A stretch of DNA of 33,103 nucleotides, from assembly GCA_025359725.1 (NCBI GenBank), contig JANYEX010000136.1:1-33103 (forward strand), written 5' to 3'. A program made the translations under genes and the position numbers. The DNA is from Chitinophagaceae bacterium (GTDB lineage: Bacteria > Bacteroidota > Bacteroidia > Chitinophagales > Chitinophagaceae). Below are positions 8,882 to 16,977 of this stretch, in pieces. How positions within the stretch are numbered: the stretch's first letter is position 1; the number at the start of each line of letters is the position of its first letter. The notes under the pieces were generated by a model. The model was given only the letters and a program-made list of their open reading frames with translations, ran no database searches and was not told the origin of the DNA.

Positions 8882-9088
8882 CTAGAAGTTTACAAGATTC
8901 AAAGCGTTTTTGTGTGCATACTCCCTAGCCTCCTCTTCTGTATCAAAAAATACATACAGCATTTCGAAATCTTCAATGCTTATTAACTGATAAATTTTAA
9001 GAGCCCCCTTTCCAGTTGGTCTTATAAAATACCCTTTTGCCTTTTCTTTATCATGTTTCATTCCGTCTTCATTTAAGTTTACAGCCAT
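8882..9088 (-). CDS. Small conserved hypothetical protein
   Basis: The track ORF starts at a TTG; the ATG at 9086-9088 gives a 68-residue protein beginning MAVNLNEDGMKHDKEKAKG. It has no signal peptide or membrane segment. The C-terminal half (IYQLISIEDFEMLYVFFDTEEEAREYAHKNAL) reads as a beta-strand and helix pattern with a 'FDTEEEA..YA' phrase found in many small cytoplasmic proteins, but I cannot name a family. A clear terminator follows, and ribBA lies upstream on the same strand. Coding seems likely from the residue composition and the placement of the terminator. Function is unknown. Confidence 0.6.
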   Translation of the reverse strand: MAVNLNEDGMKHDKEKAKGYFIRPTGKGALKIYQLISIEDFEMLYVFFDTEEEAREYAHKNALNLVNF

Positions 9089-9183
9089 TGAGTTCCTTTT
9101 AAGTTCTGTAAAGATGCAAAAAAAAGTAATACACAACTACATGCTTAATCGCTAATGTGTATAAATTTTATTTACTCATCCAT

Positions 9184-10383
9184 TTAGCCCAATATTTCGT
9201 GACCCATTTTGTCCCGTTTTGTTTGCAAATACTTTTCGTTGTATTTGTTTGGCTTAATTTCTATCGGAACAATTTCTACAATTTCTAAACCATACCCTTT
9301 TAATGCAGCTCTTTTTTTGGGGTTATTGCTCATTAGTTTTAGCTTGGAAACGCCTAATAGTTTCAACATCTGTGCACCAACGCCGTAATCCCTTTCGTCC
9401 ATTGCAAAACCTAAATGCAGGTTTGCTTCTACAGTATCCATCCCCTCCTCTTGCAGTTTGTAGGCTTTTAGTTTATTCAACAACCCAATTCCTCTACCCT
9501 CTTGGTTCATATATAATATTACCCCCTTACCCTCGGTTTCTATCATTTGCATTGCTTTGTGCAATTGATCACCACAATCGCAACGGAAGCTTGCTAGTAT
9601 ATCGCCAGTAAAACAACTGCTATGTACACGGGTTAGTACGGGCTCATCCTTTGCCCATTCGCCTTTTATCATTGCCAAATGTTCTGCGCTACTACTTTTA
9701 TCCTTAAAGGCAATCAATTTAAAATGCCCGTATTTTGTAGGCATATCAACCCTAACTTGTTCTTCTACCAAACTATCTATTGATAGGCGGTATTCTATCA
9801 AATCCTTTATGGATATAATTTTTAATCTAAATTTATCCGCAATCTTCTTTAACTCAGGTAATCTTGCCATTGTTCCATCTTCGTTCATTACCTCTACCAA
9901 AACCCCAGCAGATTCAAAACCAGAAAGTCTTGCCAAATCTATTGTTGCTTCCGTATGCCCAGTTCTGCGAAGCACCCCACCGTTCTTTGCTATTAATGGA
10001 AAAATATGCCCTGGTCTTCCCAAATCTTCTGGCTTTGTAGTTGGGTTTATTAGTGCAAGGATAGTTTTAGACCTGTCTGAAGCAGATATTCCTGTAGTCG
10101 TTTCGGATGAAATCAAATCTACCGAAACGGTAAAAGCTGTTTCGTGCAATGATGTATTGGAACTAACCATAGGTGCAAGTTCTAACTCGGCGCAGCGTTC
10201 TTCGGTTAGGGCAATGCAGATTAATCCCCTGCCTTCCTTGCTCATGAAGTTGATGGCTTCGGGCGTTGCAAACCTTGCTGCCATTATAAAGTCGCCTTCA
10301 TTCTCACGATCTTCATCGTCCACCACTATCACCATTTCTCCTCTTCTAATCGCTTCAATTCCTTCTTTAATCGTATCTAACAT
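9184..10383 (-). CDS. ribBA: Bifunctional DHBP synthase / GTP cyclohydrolase II
   Basis: This 399-residue enzyme catalyses both entry reactions of riboflavin synthesis. The N-terminal RibB domain (1 to about 200) converts ribulose 5-phosphate to 3,4-dihydroxy-2-butanone 4-phosphate and shows [10 protein letters not shown] (about 22-31) and [14 protein letters not shown]. The C-terminal RibA domain (about 205-399) opens GTP; it carries the zinc ligands in [18 protein letters not shown] (Cys about 257, 268 and 270) and the catalytic segment [10 protein letters not shown]. Length and domain order match the usual fusion. I see no FMN riboswitch upstream, and the other rib genes are not in this window. 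Confidence 0.96.
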   Translation of the reverse strand: MLDTIKEGIEAIRRGEMVIVVDDEDRENEGDFIMAARFATPEAINFMSKEGRGLICIALTEERCAELELAPMVSSNTSLHETAFTVSVDLISSETTTGISASDRSKTILALINPTTKPEDLGRPGHIFPLIAKNGGVLRRTGHTEATIDLARLSGFESAGVLVEVMNEDGTMARLPELKKIADKFRLKIISIKDLIEYRLSIDSLVEEQVRVDMPTKYGHFKLIAFKDKSSSAEHLAMIKGEWAKDEPVLTRVHSSCFTGDILASFRCDCGDQLHKAMQMIETEGKGVILYMNQEGRGIGLLNKLKAYKLQEEGMDTVEANLHLGFAMDERDYGVGAQMLKLLGVSKLKLMSNNPKKRAALKGYGLEIVEIVPIEIKPNKYNEKYLQTKRDKMGHEILG

Positions 10384-11004
10384 TCAATTCAATTTTTGTA
10401 AAAATAAGATAGGATAGTTTAATAATTCCAATATTATCATTCTATTACACTTATCGTAAGGCAAGTGTTCATAATTCGTTGAGTAAATAAATTGAGGCTG
10501 GTGTATAAAGGTGAATTTTAGCTGATACACTAAGTAACTATGTATTTTCTATTGAAAGCTATTTAGTTATATTTTGAATCTGTTCTCACTATTGCTCTTT
10601 TAAAAGAGAAACAGGAGCTTTCTACCTTTCTAGATGTTTTATTTAAATGCCATTCATGTTTTGCTTGTGTAGCAGAAATAAAAAAAGGAGCCATGTTTTT
10701 CAATATTTCTAAATCATCTTTAAAGTATGGTGAATATATACTCAACACAATGAGGTTTGCTACAAAAGCACCAATAAATTACCACATAGTCACAATAGCC
10801 ACATAAGAAAAAGAAAGATAAGCAACGTTGCACTCATAGTTCACGTAAATTTAAGCTTGCTAAATGTCTTTTTTTGTGTACTTACCTAAATTTATATCAA
10901 ATACTATGTGCCTAATGCGCCTATGTGGTAATTTTTTAATTGTTGCAGCAGAATGTGGTTAGTATTCTAATAAAATTACTACTATTGTACTCTAAATTAG
11001 TTTG
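10384..11004. other. Intergenic region with a 29-bp inverted repeat
   Basis: This 620-base gap separates ribBA from the ThuA-like gene. A 61-codon minus-strand ORF (10563-10748, GTG start) is present, but it matches nothing I know and is probably not a gene. The one notable structure is the inverted repeat at 10777-10933, listed separately. A weak -7 match, TACTATTG, lies at 10980-10987, just before the ThuA-like gene. Confidence 0.5.
10777..10933. repeat. REP-like 29-bp inverted repeat
   Basis: The arms 10777-10805 and 10905-10933 are inverted copies at roughly 25 of 29 positions, with CCACATAG / CTATGTGG as the core. The core is nearly repeated within each arm. The arms flank about 100 A/T-rich bases. 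The design fits a dispersed REP or MITE-type element and not a terminator, since the spacer is long. Confidence 0.55.
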
Positions 11005-11934
11005 ATGAAACACCTGCTTTTGCTCACCTTTACTTTCCTAGTTGTCTTTAGTGCCGCCGCTAATTCCCACAAAAGAAAGCCTGTAAAAGTATTAATTATC
11101 GATGGGTATAGTAACCACGACTGGCGGCAAACTTCCGCAATGGTTAAGGCTATTTTGGAGGAGTCTAAGCTCTTTAGTGTGTCAATTAGTACTGTGCCCG
11201 ATAACACCACCGATTCTTTAAACTGGGCAAAATGGAATCCTTCCTTTAGTAGTTATGATGTTATTATCCAAAATACCAATAATATACAGAACAGAAAGCT
11301 TAAATGGCCCAGAGTTGTAGAAGAATCTTTGGAGAATTTTGTGCGCAATGGCGGCGGTTTATATATCCTACATTCTGCCAACAATGCCTACCCCCATTGG
11401 CTGGCTTACGATACGATGATGGGGCTAGGTTGGCGCAACAAACAGACTGGTTTTGCCATAGAAATTGACAGTAATAATAACATAATAAAGCTTCTGCCGG
11501 GCGAAGGTAGCAATACTACCCACGGCAAACGGTTTACTGCCACCGTTCATATTCTCCAAAAGAATCACCCAATATGCAAAGGTTTTCCCGATAGTTGGCA
11601 AACGCCCAATATGGAACTGTACAATTATGTGCGTGGGCCTTTTATCAATACGACTATATTATCCTACGCTACGGACTCGGTCAATAAACTTAATTTTCCT
11701 GTAGAGTGGGTGGTAAATTATGGCAAGGGCAGGGTTTATAATAGCAGTATGGGGCATTTGTGGAACAAGGATATTTACCCAATATCTTATCGTTGCATAG
11801 GTTTCCAAACAGTGCTTATAAGGGCTACACAATGGCTGGCTACAGGAAAAGTAACGTATCCGATGCCTAAAAAGTTCCCTACCGCCAATGCCATAAGCGT
11901 TAGGAACGAAACAGATTTGCCCAAAGGAAATTAG
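11005..11934 (+). CDS. Secreted ThuA-like domain protein
   Basis: The ATG at 11005 is used; the track starts one codon earlier at TTG. The 309-residue protein begins with a signal peptide (MKHLLLLTFTFLVVFSAAA) and is otherwise a single ThuA-like domain (glutamine-amidotransferase-like fold). Typical features are KVLIIDGYSNHDWRQTS near the mature N-terminus, the nucleophile-elbow-like region GGGLYILHSANNAYPHW, and the late phrase GKGRVYNSSMGHLW. Members are linked to trehalose or other carbohydrate use in rhizobia and are common exported proteins in Bacteroidota, where their substrates are mostly unknown. It is convergent with the hypothetical at 11962, with only 27 bases between the stops and no obvious terminator. 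Confidence 0.85.
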   Translation: MKHLLLLTFTFLVVFSAAANSHKRKPVKVLIIDGYSNHDWRQTSAMVKAILEESKLFSVSISTVPDNTTDSLNWAKWNPSFSSYDVIIQNTNNIQNRKLKWPRVVEESLENFVRNGGGLYILHSANNAYPHWLAYDTMMGLGWRNKQTGFAIEIDSNNNIIKLLPGEGSNTTHGKRFTATVHILQKNHPICKGFPDSWQTPNMELYNYVRGPFINTTILSYATDSVNKLNFPVEWVVNYGKGRVYNSSMGHLWNKDIYPISYRCIGFQTVLIRATQWLATGKVTYPMPKKFPTANAISVRNETDLPKGN

Positions 11935-11961
11935 TAAATAAGTAGTTTTAAAGCGTTCCCG

Positions 11962-12636
11962 CTAGCAAACCATCCCTTCAAATCTAGTGGCGATAGTACC
12001 CAAAATACCGCGGGTATTAAAGTAACGAGCAAAGCCTACAAAAGGCATTCCCAGCTTGTTTTCAGGAAAAACTACTTTGCCATTACATTTGGTAAGATAA
12101 ATGGTAAAAGTGCCACTAGCTTCTTTGGGCATCCGCTTGCCCAACTTATAAAATGCAAAGGTTATCTTTATACCATCTTGCCCGTCGGGCTTACATATTT
12201 TGTACGTATTGGGATTGATGCAAACTATTTTACCGCCCATACTACCCTTATTTTTAAAGGCTATCAATGGCGAAATTTTTGCTATTGAAGAAAGCCTATA
12301 ACTGTCAGAATCAATGTTTAGCCCGCAAGCCAGTTTATCAACATTGGTCATGAACCTATTAGTTTTAATCCGCCCAATGCCCATTGTTCTAAGTTCTTTC
12401 TGGTAGGTTTTCCTAGCCGCCTTAGTGTTTTCAGTATCTTCGGTGCTATGGGTATTTTTTACTGAAGAAATTTTGTAATACCCATTAAATACTATCTGCC
12501 ACATAAGTAATGCAGCTACTTCATCGGCGTCAAGATGCCAATCCTCAAAGTTATCGCCGACCCTTTCGCAGAGATTATCAGCAAAAATTTTAAACTTATC
12601 AATCTGCTTAGGAACCCAATCTCTAGTTACCGCCAT
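11962..12636 (-). CDS. Bacteroidota hypothetical protein
   Basis: A 224-residue soluble protein with no signal peptide. It begins AVTRDWVPKQIDKFKIFADN, a short helical head with a W-P motif, and ends in a beta-rich segment containing FYKLGKRMPKEASGTFTIYL and FARYFNTRGILGTIATRFEGMV. From memory, proteins with this 'WVP...F..F..N' opening recur as uncharacterised genes of about 200 residues in Bacteroidota, often near repeats; I cannot name a domain. The gene is convergent with the ThuA-like gene and directly abuts the nested palindrome at 12700. The function is unknown. Confidence 0.7.
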   Translation of the reverse strand: MAVTRDWVPKQIDKFKIFADNLCERVGDNFEDWHLDADEVAALLMWQIVFNGYYKISSVKNTHSTEDTENTKAARKTYQKELRTMGIGRIKTNRFMTNVDKLACGLNIDSDSYRLSSIAKISPLIAFKNKGSMGGKIVCINPNTYKICKPDGQDGIKITFAFYKLGKRMPKEASGTFTIYLTKCNGKVVFPENKLGMPFVGFARYFNTRGILGTIATRFEGMVC

Positions 12637-12699
12637 AAGGTTGTTTTTTAAATGAAAAAAGTAATCAATTTTATCTTTACTTCTATCAATTAAGGAAAG

Positions 12700-12892
12700 A
12701 AGGTTCTAATCCAAACGTTAATTGTATGTCTTTAAGGGGATATTGATAGAGATTATGCCTTAATTGTTAGACCTACAAGGTTAATCTCTATTAGTATAGT
12801 AGAAAAGGTTACCAATTATTACCTTATTTCCGTCAATATCCCCTTAAAGACATACAATCAACGTTTGGATTAGAACCTTTTCTACTGTACTG
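12700..12892. repeat. Nested inverted-repeat element
   Basis: Arms of 47 bases (12700-12746 and 12833-12879) are inverted copies with one mismatch, separated by 86 bases. Two further inverted pairs lie within or across it: atagagatta (12747-12756) with taatctctat (12782-12791), and an 18-base pair at 12793-12810 with 12875-12892 (17 of 18). The pairings are mutually exclusive in part, so alternative folds are possible. No coding sequence or target duplication is visible. It may be a MITE or the product of successive inverted duplications. Confidence 0.8.
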
Positions 12893-13423
12893 CTAACCTT
12901 TTTTCTTTAATCGTCAAGCCAAAACTCTTTGCTGTATTAGGTTTTGGTTTATTTCGCCATAATAATTTCCTTGTCAAAAACCGTTTTCCCTTTTATCTAG
13001 TATAAAATTACTTTATTGTCAGTTTTTAAAATATTTATTATTGAGAAAAGGGGGTATTGTAGCGTTTTGATAAAATAAACTTTGAATGACTGTATATTAT
13101 TCGTTATCAAATACATCTTGAAATTAGAAATTGTCATTTCGAGGTCACCAGAAATTTAATTGTGTTTGTAAGGTTTGTTATATTGGTTAGTTATTTTTTT
13201 TATATCATTAGATTTCTTGTTGTCTCTAAAGAACGCGAAGACTATGGGGTAGATATTAGCGGAAAGAAAAACGACTGCTACATTTGTACTATTTAAAATA
13301 ACTTTTTTTACTTTCAAACTACTAGTTTTTACCGCTAATATGGCTGCCGTCACTGCGAATTATGCACCCAGCGAGCTAGGAAGAAATGGGAATGACACCA
13401 GCTTTCGCCACGAAAATCAACCT

Positions 13424-13499
13424 GACTGTCACACTGAGCTTGTAGAAGTGCAAACAAGTGAACCTATCATCCCGACTTCGACAGGCTCAGTCTGACAGC
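13424..13499. repeat. REP-like palindrome
   Basis: The arms gactgtcacactgagcttg.. (13424-13450) and ..caggctcagtctgacagcc (13473-13499) are imperfect inverted copies. The core TGTCACACTGAGCTTGT belongs to a widely dispersed intergenic palindrome type (GAGCTTGTCGAAG) that I recognise from Bacteroidota and other genomes. The surrounding gap 12893-13840 otherwise shows no gene I can support; the ORFs at 13156-13353 and 13510-13875 have weak coding character. Confidence 0.6.
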
Positions 13500-13681
13500 C
13501 TTATTTTCGATGGTTACCTCACAAAGTTTAATAGGATGTCATTGTAAGGAACTAAGCAGCCTAAGCCATAAAAAAGGATTGCTTTGTTGGGCACAAACCC
13601 AATTGCGCAAAGACGTTTACAGGGTTTATAGAGGTTATGGATGGATGATTGACCTATTTATTTTACTATTTTACCCTTTAA

Positions 13682-13763
13682 ATCTAATGGCAAACAACAC
13701 ACATTTAATCTTTAAAACATCTAATAAAAGAAGGGGTAATAACCACTTAAAACTATTAAAAAA
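13682..13763 (+). repeat. Direct repeat block A1-B1 downstream of the toxin gene
   Basis: Bases 13682-13725 (A1) recur at 14669-14712 with one mismatch out of 44, and 13721-13763 (B1) recur at 14561-14603 with about 39 of 43 identical. In this copy A and B are joined; on the other side of the toxin-antitoxin pair they are separate and in the order B then A. The motif acatctaat is iterated inside A. Confidence 0.8.
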
Positions 13764-13840
13764 TGATACGTGGGCAACAGATGTTGATAAGATATGTTGG
13801 ATTTATAATATAGTTGAATGCTTGCATTACAATGTCTTTT

Positions 13841-14197
13841 CTATTTTTTATAGAACCGTTGTCTTATATTATTAGCTTCTACCACTGTAAAAGCATCTTT
13901 TAATACGAGGGGAGTTTTTGATAAAATAGATAATAATGATAAAGCTGCAAATTCGGGTGAGTTACCCTTTTCCCTAAAATACACTACTGAAGGGGGATTG
14001 TGTTTTGTGTGTTTAAATATTATTTCGCCATAATCACTATCAAAAGTTAGTATGATAAGGTCTAGATTGAGGGCAATTTCAACTACTTCCAAATCGCTAA
14101 TGCCTTGGTATTCCTCTTGTATACTTTTTACCTTAAATCCATTATCTCTTAAGATTAGGGTACTGGGGCGTGGGAAATTTTCGTTGGCTAAAAACAT
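13841..14197 (-). CDS. DUF5615 PIN-like toxin
   Basis: A 118-residue PIN-like protein of the DUF5615 family, the probable toxic ribonuclease of a type II toxin-antitoxin pair. The N-terminus FLANENFPRPS aligns with the family motif LADENFP, and later acidic positions are present in YQGISDLEVVEIAL and ILTFDSDYGEII. The first conserved acidic residue (Asp in LADEN) is Asn here (residue 4), which may weaken metal binding or catalysis. The gene follows the DUF433 antitoxin with only two bases between stop and start, so they are translationally coupled. Repeats at 13682-13763 and 14561-14712 lie on either side. The fold and partner are clear; activity is inferred. Confidence 0.85.
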   Translation of the reverse strand: MFLANENFPRPSTLILRDNGFKVKSIQEEYQGISDLEVVEIALNLDLIILTFDSDYGEIIFKHTKHNPPSVVYFREKGNSPEFAALSLLSILSKTPLVLKDAFTVVEANNIRQRFYKK

Positions 14198-14199
14198 GT

Positions 14200-14442
14200 T
14201 TATGCAGAGATAGGGAAATATAATTCTTGCTGAATACAGTCCTTAAGATAACCAAAAACAGCCCTGATTGATTCGGGAGAGATGGTAGTGTAAGCATCTA
14301 GAATCTGTTTTTCTGTCCAGCCAGCAGAAAATAGTTCTAAAATAAGCTCCACAGAAATTCTGGTGTCTTTAATACATGGCTTTCCTAATAAAACCTGATT
14401 ATCCGATACAATATAGTCCTGCCAATTCATTTTATCCAACAT
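14200..14442 (-). CDS. DUF433 antitoxin
   Basis: An 80-residue DUF433 protein, the usual partner of DUF5615 toxins (VapB45-like). It contains DYIVSDNQVLLGKPCIKDTRISVELILEL, the family signature, followed by the helical motif GWTEKQILDAYTTISPESIRAVFGYL, which resembles a DNA-binding helix-turn-helix. It should neutralise the toxin and repress its own promoter. A start at 14430 (MNWQDYI) is an alternative and leaves a longer leader after the -7 element at 14455-14462. It is first in a two-gene operon. Confidence 0.87.
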   Translation of the reverse strand: MLDKMNWQDYIVSDNQVLLGKPCIKDTRISVELILELFSAGWTEKQILDAYTTISPESIRAVFGYLKDCIQQELYFPISA

Positions 14443-14454
14443 TTTATAATCTTA

Positions 14455-14462
14455 CAAATCTA
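14455..14462 (-). promoter_or_regulatory. -7 element of the toxin-antitoxin operon
   Basis: The coding strand reads TAGATTTG, an exact fit to TAnnTTTG, 12 bases before the upstream ATG candidate. The very short leader from this promoter favours the inner start codon at 14430. Confidence 0.4.
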
Positions 14463-14560
14463 AGTAAGTAATAGAAAGTTTACTATTTTGTTTTATGTGC
14501 AACTTTTGTTGAACCATTAAAATTAAAAACTTAATGAGCCGCATCTGATGCTAGACAACA

Positions 14561-14712
14561 CTAATAAAAGTAGGGGTAATAACCGTCTAAAACTATTAAA
14601 AAAGAACCTAGCGGTAACAATTACCGAGGTGGCTTATTGGTTTTATCATCTTGCTTAAGACAACTTACATCTAATGGCAAACAACACACATCTAATCTTT
14701 AAAACATCTAAT
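14561..14712 (+). repeat. Direct repeat blocks B2 and A2 upstream of the antitoxin gene
   Basis: B2 (14561-14603) and A2 (14669-14712) are the second copies of the blocks at 13682-13763, separated here by 65 unrelated bases. A shorter echo, gatgttagacaac, follows near 14840. The remainder of 14443-14959 contains no gene I can support. Confidence 0.75.
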
Positions 14713-14959
14713 TTAATCTTTAACAACACTGATACAAGGGGTTAATTAGGGCATTTTAAATAGAGCGAAAAGGACTGAAAAGGTAGTATTTAACTTTGGG
14801 CTTTATTAAGTAATGGCTAGTGGCGTGGGATTAATGATTTGATGTTAGACAACTTAAATATTTTGAAAATACCCACGTGTAATATTAATATTTATTGCTC
14901 ATAAAGAATTAAAGCCTATTTTGCTACGATAATTTATTTTCATCCTAAATTGAACGATA

Positions 14960-16462
14960 ATGAACGCACCTACTGTACAAAAGGGACATCCTAAGGGATT
15001 GTACGTATTGTTTGCCACCGAAATGTGGGAACGTTTTAACTACTATGGTATGCGTGCCATACTCATTTTATTTATGACCAAAGCCTTGCTGTTCGATAAG
15101 GTTTTTGCCTCTAACCTATACGGCAGCTACACTGGTTTGGTGTACCTAACACCATTGATTGGTGGCTACATGGCGGATAGATACTGGGGAAACCAACGCT
15201 CTATCATCGCTGGGGGTTTGGTAATGGCACTGGGCGAGTTGGTATTGTTTTTCTGTAGCACATTTTACCATTCTTCGCCAGTATTATCATCTTGGTTATT
15301 CTTTACCGGGTTAGGTTTTATGATTGCGGGTAATGGATTCTTTAAACCGAATATCTCATCGATGGTAGGGCAATTGTATCCGAAAGGCGATAGAAGGTTG
15401 GATGCTGCCTATACAATATTTTACATGGGAATTAATGTGGGCGGGGCTTTCGGCCCCTTCTTATGCGGATTGTTTGGTGACACAGGCAACCCTGCCGACT
15501 TTAAATGGGGCTTTCTAATTGGTTGCATCGGCATGTTATTGAGCGTGGTGGTTCAGGTGCTGTTTCACCATAAATACGTAAAAGATCCTAGTGGAAAAAT
15601 ACTGGGATTAACCCCTGTCAATTCGCCTGCAATAGCCACTAAGCCACTAACCATCATTGGTGGATTGTTGTTATTCTCTTTTGTAACCATTGGATTGATT
15701 TATATAGATGCCAAAGTTTTCAACTATCTCTTCTACTTATTAATTGGCTCGGTAACTTTCATTGCGGTAGTTATTTTCTCCGACAAAACATTGTCATCGG
15801 TAGAGAAATCTAAAGTGGGGGTGATATTTATTGTATCCTTCTTTGTTATCTTCTTTTGGAGTGCCTTCGAGCAAGCAGGCGCATCGCTTACCTTTTTTGC
15901 GGATGAACAAACTAATCGAAACTTAGGCTTTATAGTAGTTCCTGCTAGTTGGTTTCAATCGCTAAACTCAGCATTTGTGGTCTCTTTTGCCCCATTATTT
16001 GCGTGGTTATGGTTAAAGCTAGGTAAGCTAGAACCCTCTTCTCCAACCAAAATGGCTTTGGGATTATTATTCTTGGCAATAGGTTACTTGTGGATAGCTT
16101 TTGGGGTAAAAAATTTGCAACCAGGCATTAAGGTAAGCATGATATGGTTGACGGGTATGTACGCCCTACATACCTGCGGCGAATTATGTTTGTCGCCAAT
16201 AGGGTTGTCATTAGTAAACCAACTTGCACCAGCAAAATTTGCGTCATTATTAATGGCGGTATGGTTTACAGCCAACGCCTTTGCCAACAAGTTTGCTGGA
16301 GTATTGAGCAGCTTATATCCCGACAATAAAACAACTAACTTTTTAGGAATATACGAAATGAGCAACCTTTATAGCTTCTTTATGTTATTCGTTTTTATGG
16401 CAGGAATTGCTTCGCTAATATTGTTTTTCCTTACCAAAAAGTTACAAAAAATGATGCACTAA
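14960..16462 (+). CDS. POT family proton-dependent oligopeptide transporter
   Basis: A 500-residue inner-membrane transporter of the MFS superfamily (PTR2/POT), importing di- and tripeptides with protons. The signature EMWERFNYYG (ExxERFxYY, proton coupling and peptide binding) lies in the first helix at about residues 21-30, and the second family signature FYMGINVGGAFGP at about 154-166. The hydrophobic profile fits 12-14 helices, with a C-terminal GELCLSPIGLSLVNQLAP segment typical of the family. Length is normal. It is followed by a small membrane protein and may work with the DPP-IV peptidase of this window, although the genes are 12 kb apart. Confidence 0.93.
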   Translation: MNAPTVQKGHPKGLYVLFATEMWERFNYYGMRAILILFMTKALLFDKVFASNLYGSYTGLVYLTPLIGGYMADRYWGNQRSIIAGGLVMALGELVLFFCSTFYHSSPVLSSWLFFTGLGFMIAGNGFFKPNISSMVGQLYPKGDRRLDAAYTIFYMGINVGGAFGPFLCGLFGDTGNPADFKWGFLIGCIGMLLSVVVQVLFHHKYVKDPSGKILGLTPVNSPAIATKPLTIIGGLLLFSFVTIGLIYIDAKVFNYLFYLLIGSVTFIAVVIFSDKTLSSVEKSKVGVIFIVSFFVIFFWSAFEQAGASLTFFADEQTNRNLGFIVVPASWFQSLNSAFVVSFAPLFAWLWLKLGKLEPSSPTKMALGLLFLAIGYLWIAFGVKNLQPGIKVSMIWLTGMYALHTCGELCLSPIGLSLVNQLAPAKFASLLMAVWFTANAFANKFAGVLSSLYPDNKTTNFLGIYEMSNLYSFFMLFVFMAGIASLILFFLTKKLQKMMH

Positions 16463-16471
16463 GAAGGCGTA

Positions 16472-16540
16472 AGTAGTAAGGGATGAAGGGTATAGAACCA
16501 ATCTTTAATACTTATACCTTGAGCCTTATTCCTTACTACT
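16472..16540. repeat. Hairpin between the transporter and the small membrane gene
   Basis: The arms agtagtaagg (16472-16481) and ccttactact (16531-16540) are perfectly complementary and extend imperfectly inward (gatgaagggtat with ataccttgagccttatt). There is no T tract, so it is more likely an mRNA-structure or REP element than a terminator. Confidence 0.5.
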
Positions 16541-16552
16541 AAATAAATAACA

Positions 16553-16792
16553 ATGGATCCGGAAGTAGCGGAATTTTTAAAACGCATTTTGACAACTATT
16601 GGGGTCATTCTATTTTGGATGGGGATGAACTCTACCTTCGGTATAATGCTTGGCTATGGCTACGTTGAAGCAAAAATAGAACTGGGCAATATCATCTTTT
16701 ATATTTGGTTAGTATTGAGCCTACCTACGCTTATTTGGTACTTAAGAAAACTATGGAAGGAACAAAAAGATTTTGATGTGTATGATCAATAG
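16553..16792 (+). CDS. Small two-helix membrane protein
   Basis: A 79-residue protein that starts MDPEVAEFLKRILTTIG and has two hydrophobic segments (about 13-35 and 44-64), ending in a charged tail (RKLWKEQKDFDVYDQ). This predicts two transmembrane helices in the inner membrane. It lies 90 bases after the POT transporter on the same strand, with a hairpin in between and possible co-transcription. The pattern FGIMLGYGYVEAKIELGN between the helices is not one I can name. Function unknown; a role with the transporter is only a guess from position. Confidence 0.7.
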   Translation: MDPEVAEFLKRILTTIGVILFWMGMNSTFGIMLGYGYVEAKIELGNIIFYIWLVLSLPTLIWYLRKLWKEQKDFDVYDQ

Positions 16793-16793
16793 C

Positions 16794-16828
16794 TAGTTTC
16801 AGAAGCCTTATTCGGCCTTTTGAAGCTA
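16794..16828 (+). terminator. Possible hairpin terminator
   Basis: The stem tagtttcagaagcc / ggccttttgaagcta pairs over about 13 positions with two G-T wobbles and one bulge. It follows the stop codon by one base, but no T tract follows it, so termination is uncertain. Confidence 0.4.
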
Positions 16829-16940
16829 CTGAAAGAACTAATAAAACCTGACGATACTGCCAATTCAATTTCTTTAGTAAGCCGATAAGCTAAATTATTC
16901 CTATAGAACGTTAAACAATTCCATTTAAACTTCGAATAGG

Positions 16941-16948
16941 TAAATTTG
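16941..16948 (+). promoter_or_regulatory. -7 element of the T9SS surface protein gene
   Basis: TAAATTTG matches TAnnTTTG exactly, 29 bases before the ATG at 16978. No clear -33 box is visible. Confidence 0.5.
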
Positions 16949-16977
16949 TCGTAATTATTCCTTTCTCAAATATTATT

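Noticed and set aside
10384-10560. FMN riboswitch upstream of ribBA
   Set aside because: None of the conserved FMN aptamer segments can be found on the coding strand.
10563-10748. 61-codon minus-strand ORF starting at GTG
   Set aside because: Only a GTG start, no domain, and it lies in a repeat-containing gap.
13156-13353. 65-codon minus-strand ORF with a hydrophobic stretch
   Set aside because: No family match that I recognise, no promoter or terminator, and A/T-rich intergenic composition. It may be a gene remnant but cannot be supported.
13510-13875. 121-codon plus-strand ORF overlapping the toxin gene
   Set aside because: It runs through the direct-repeat block and into the 3' end of the DUF5615 gene, has no recognisable domain and poor coding composition.
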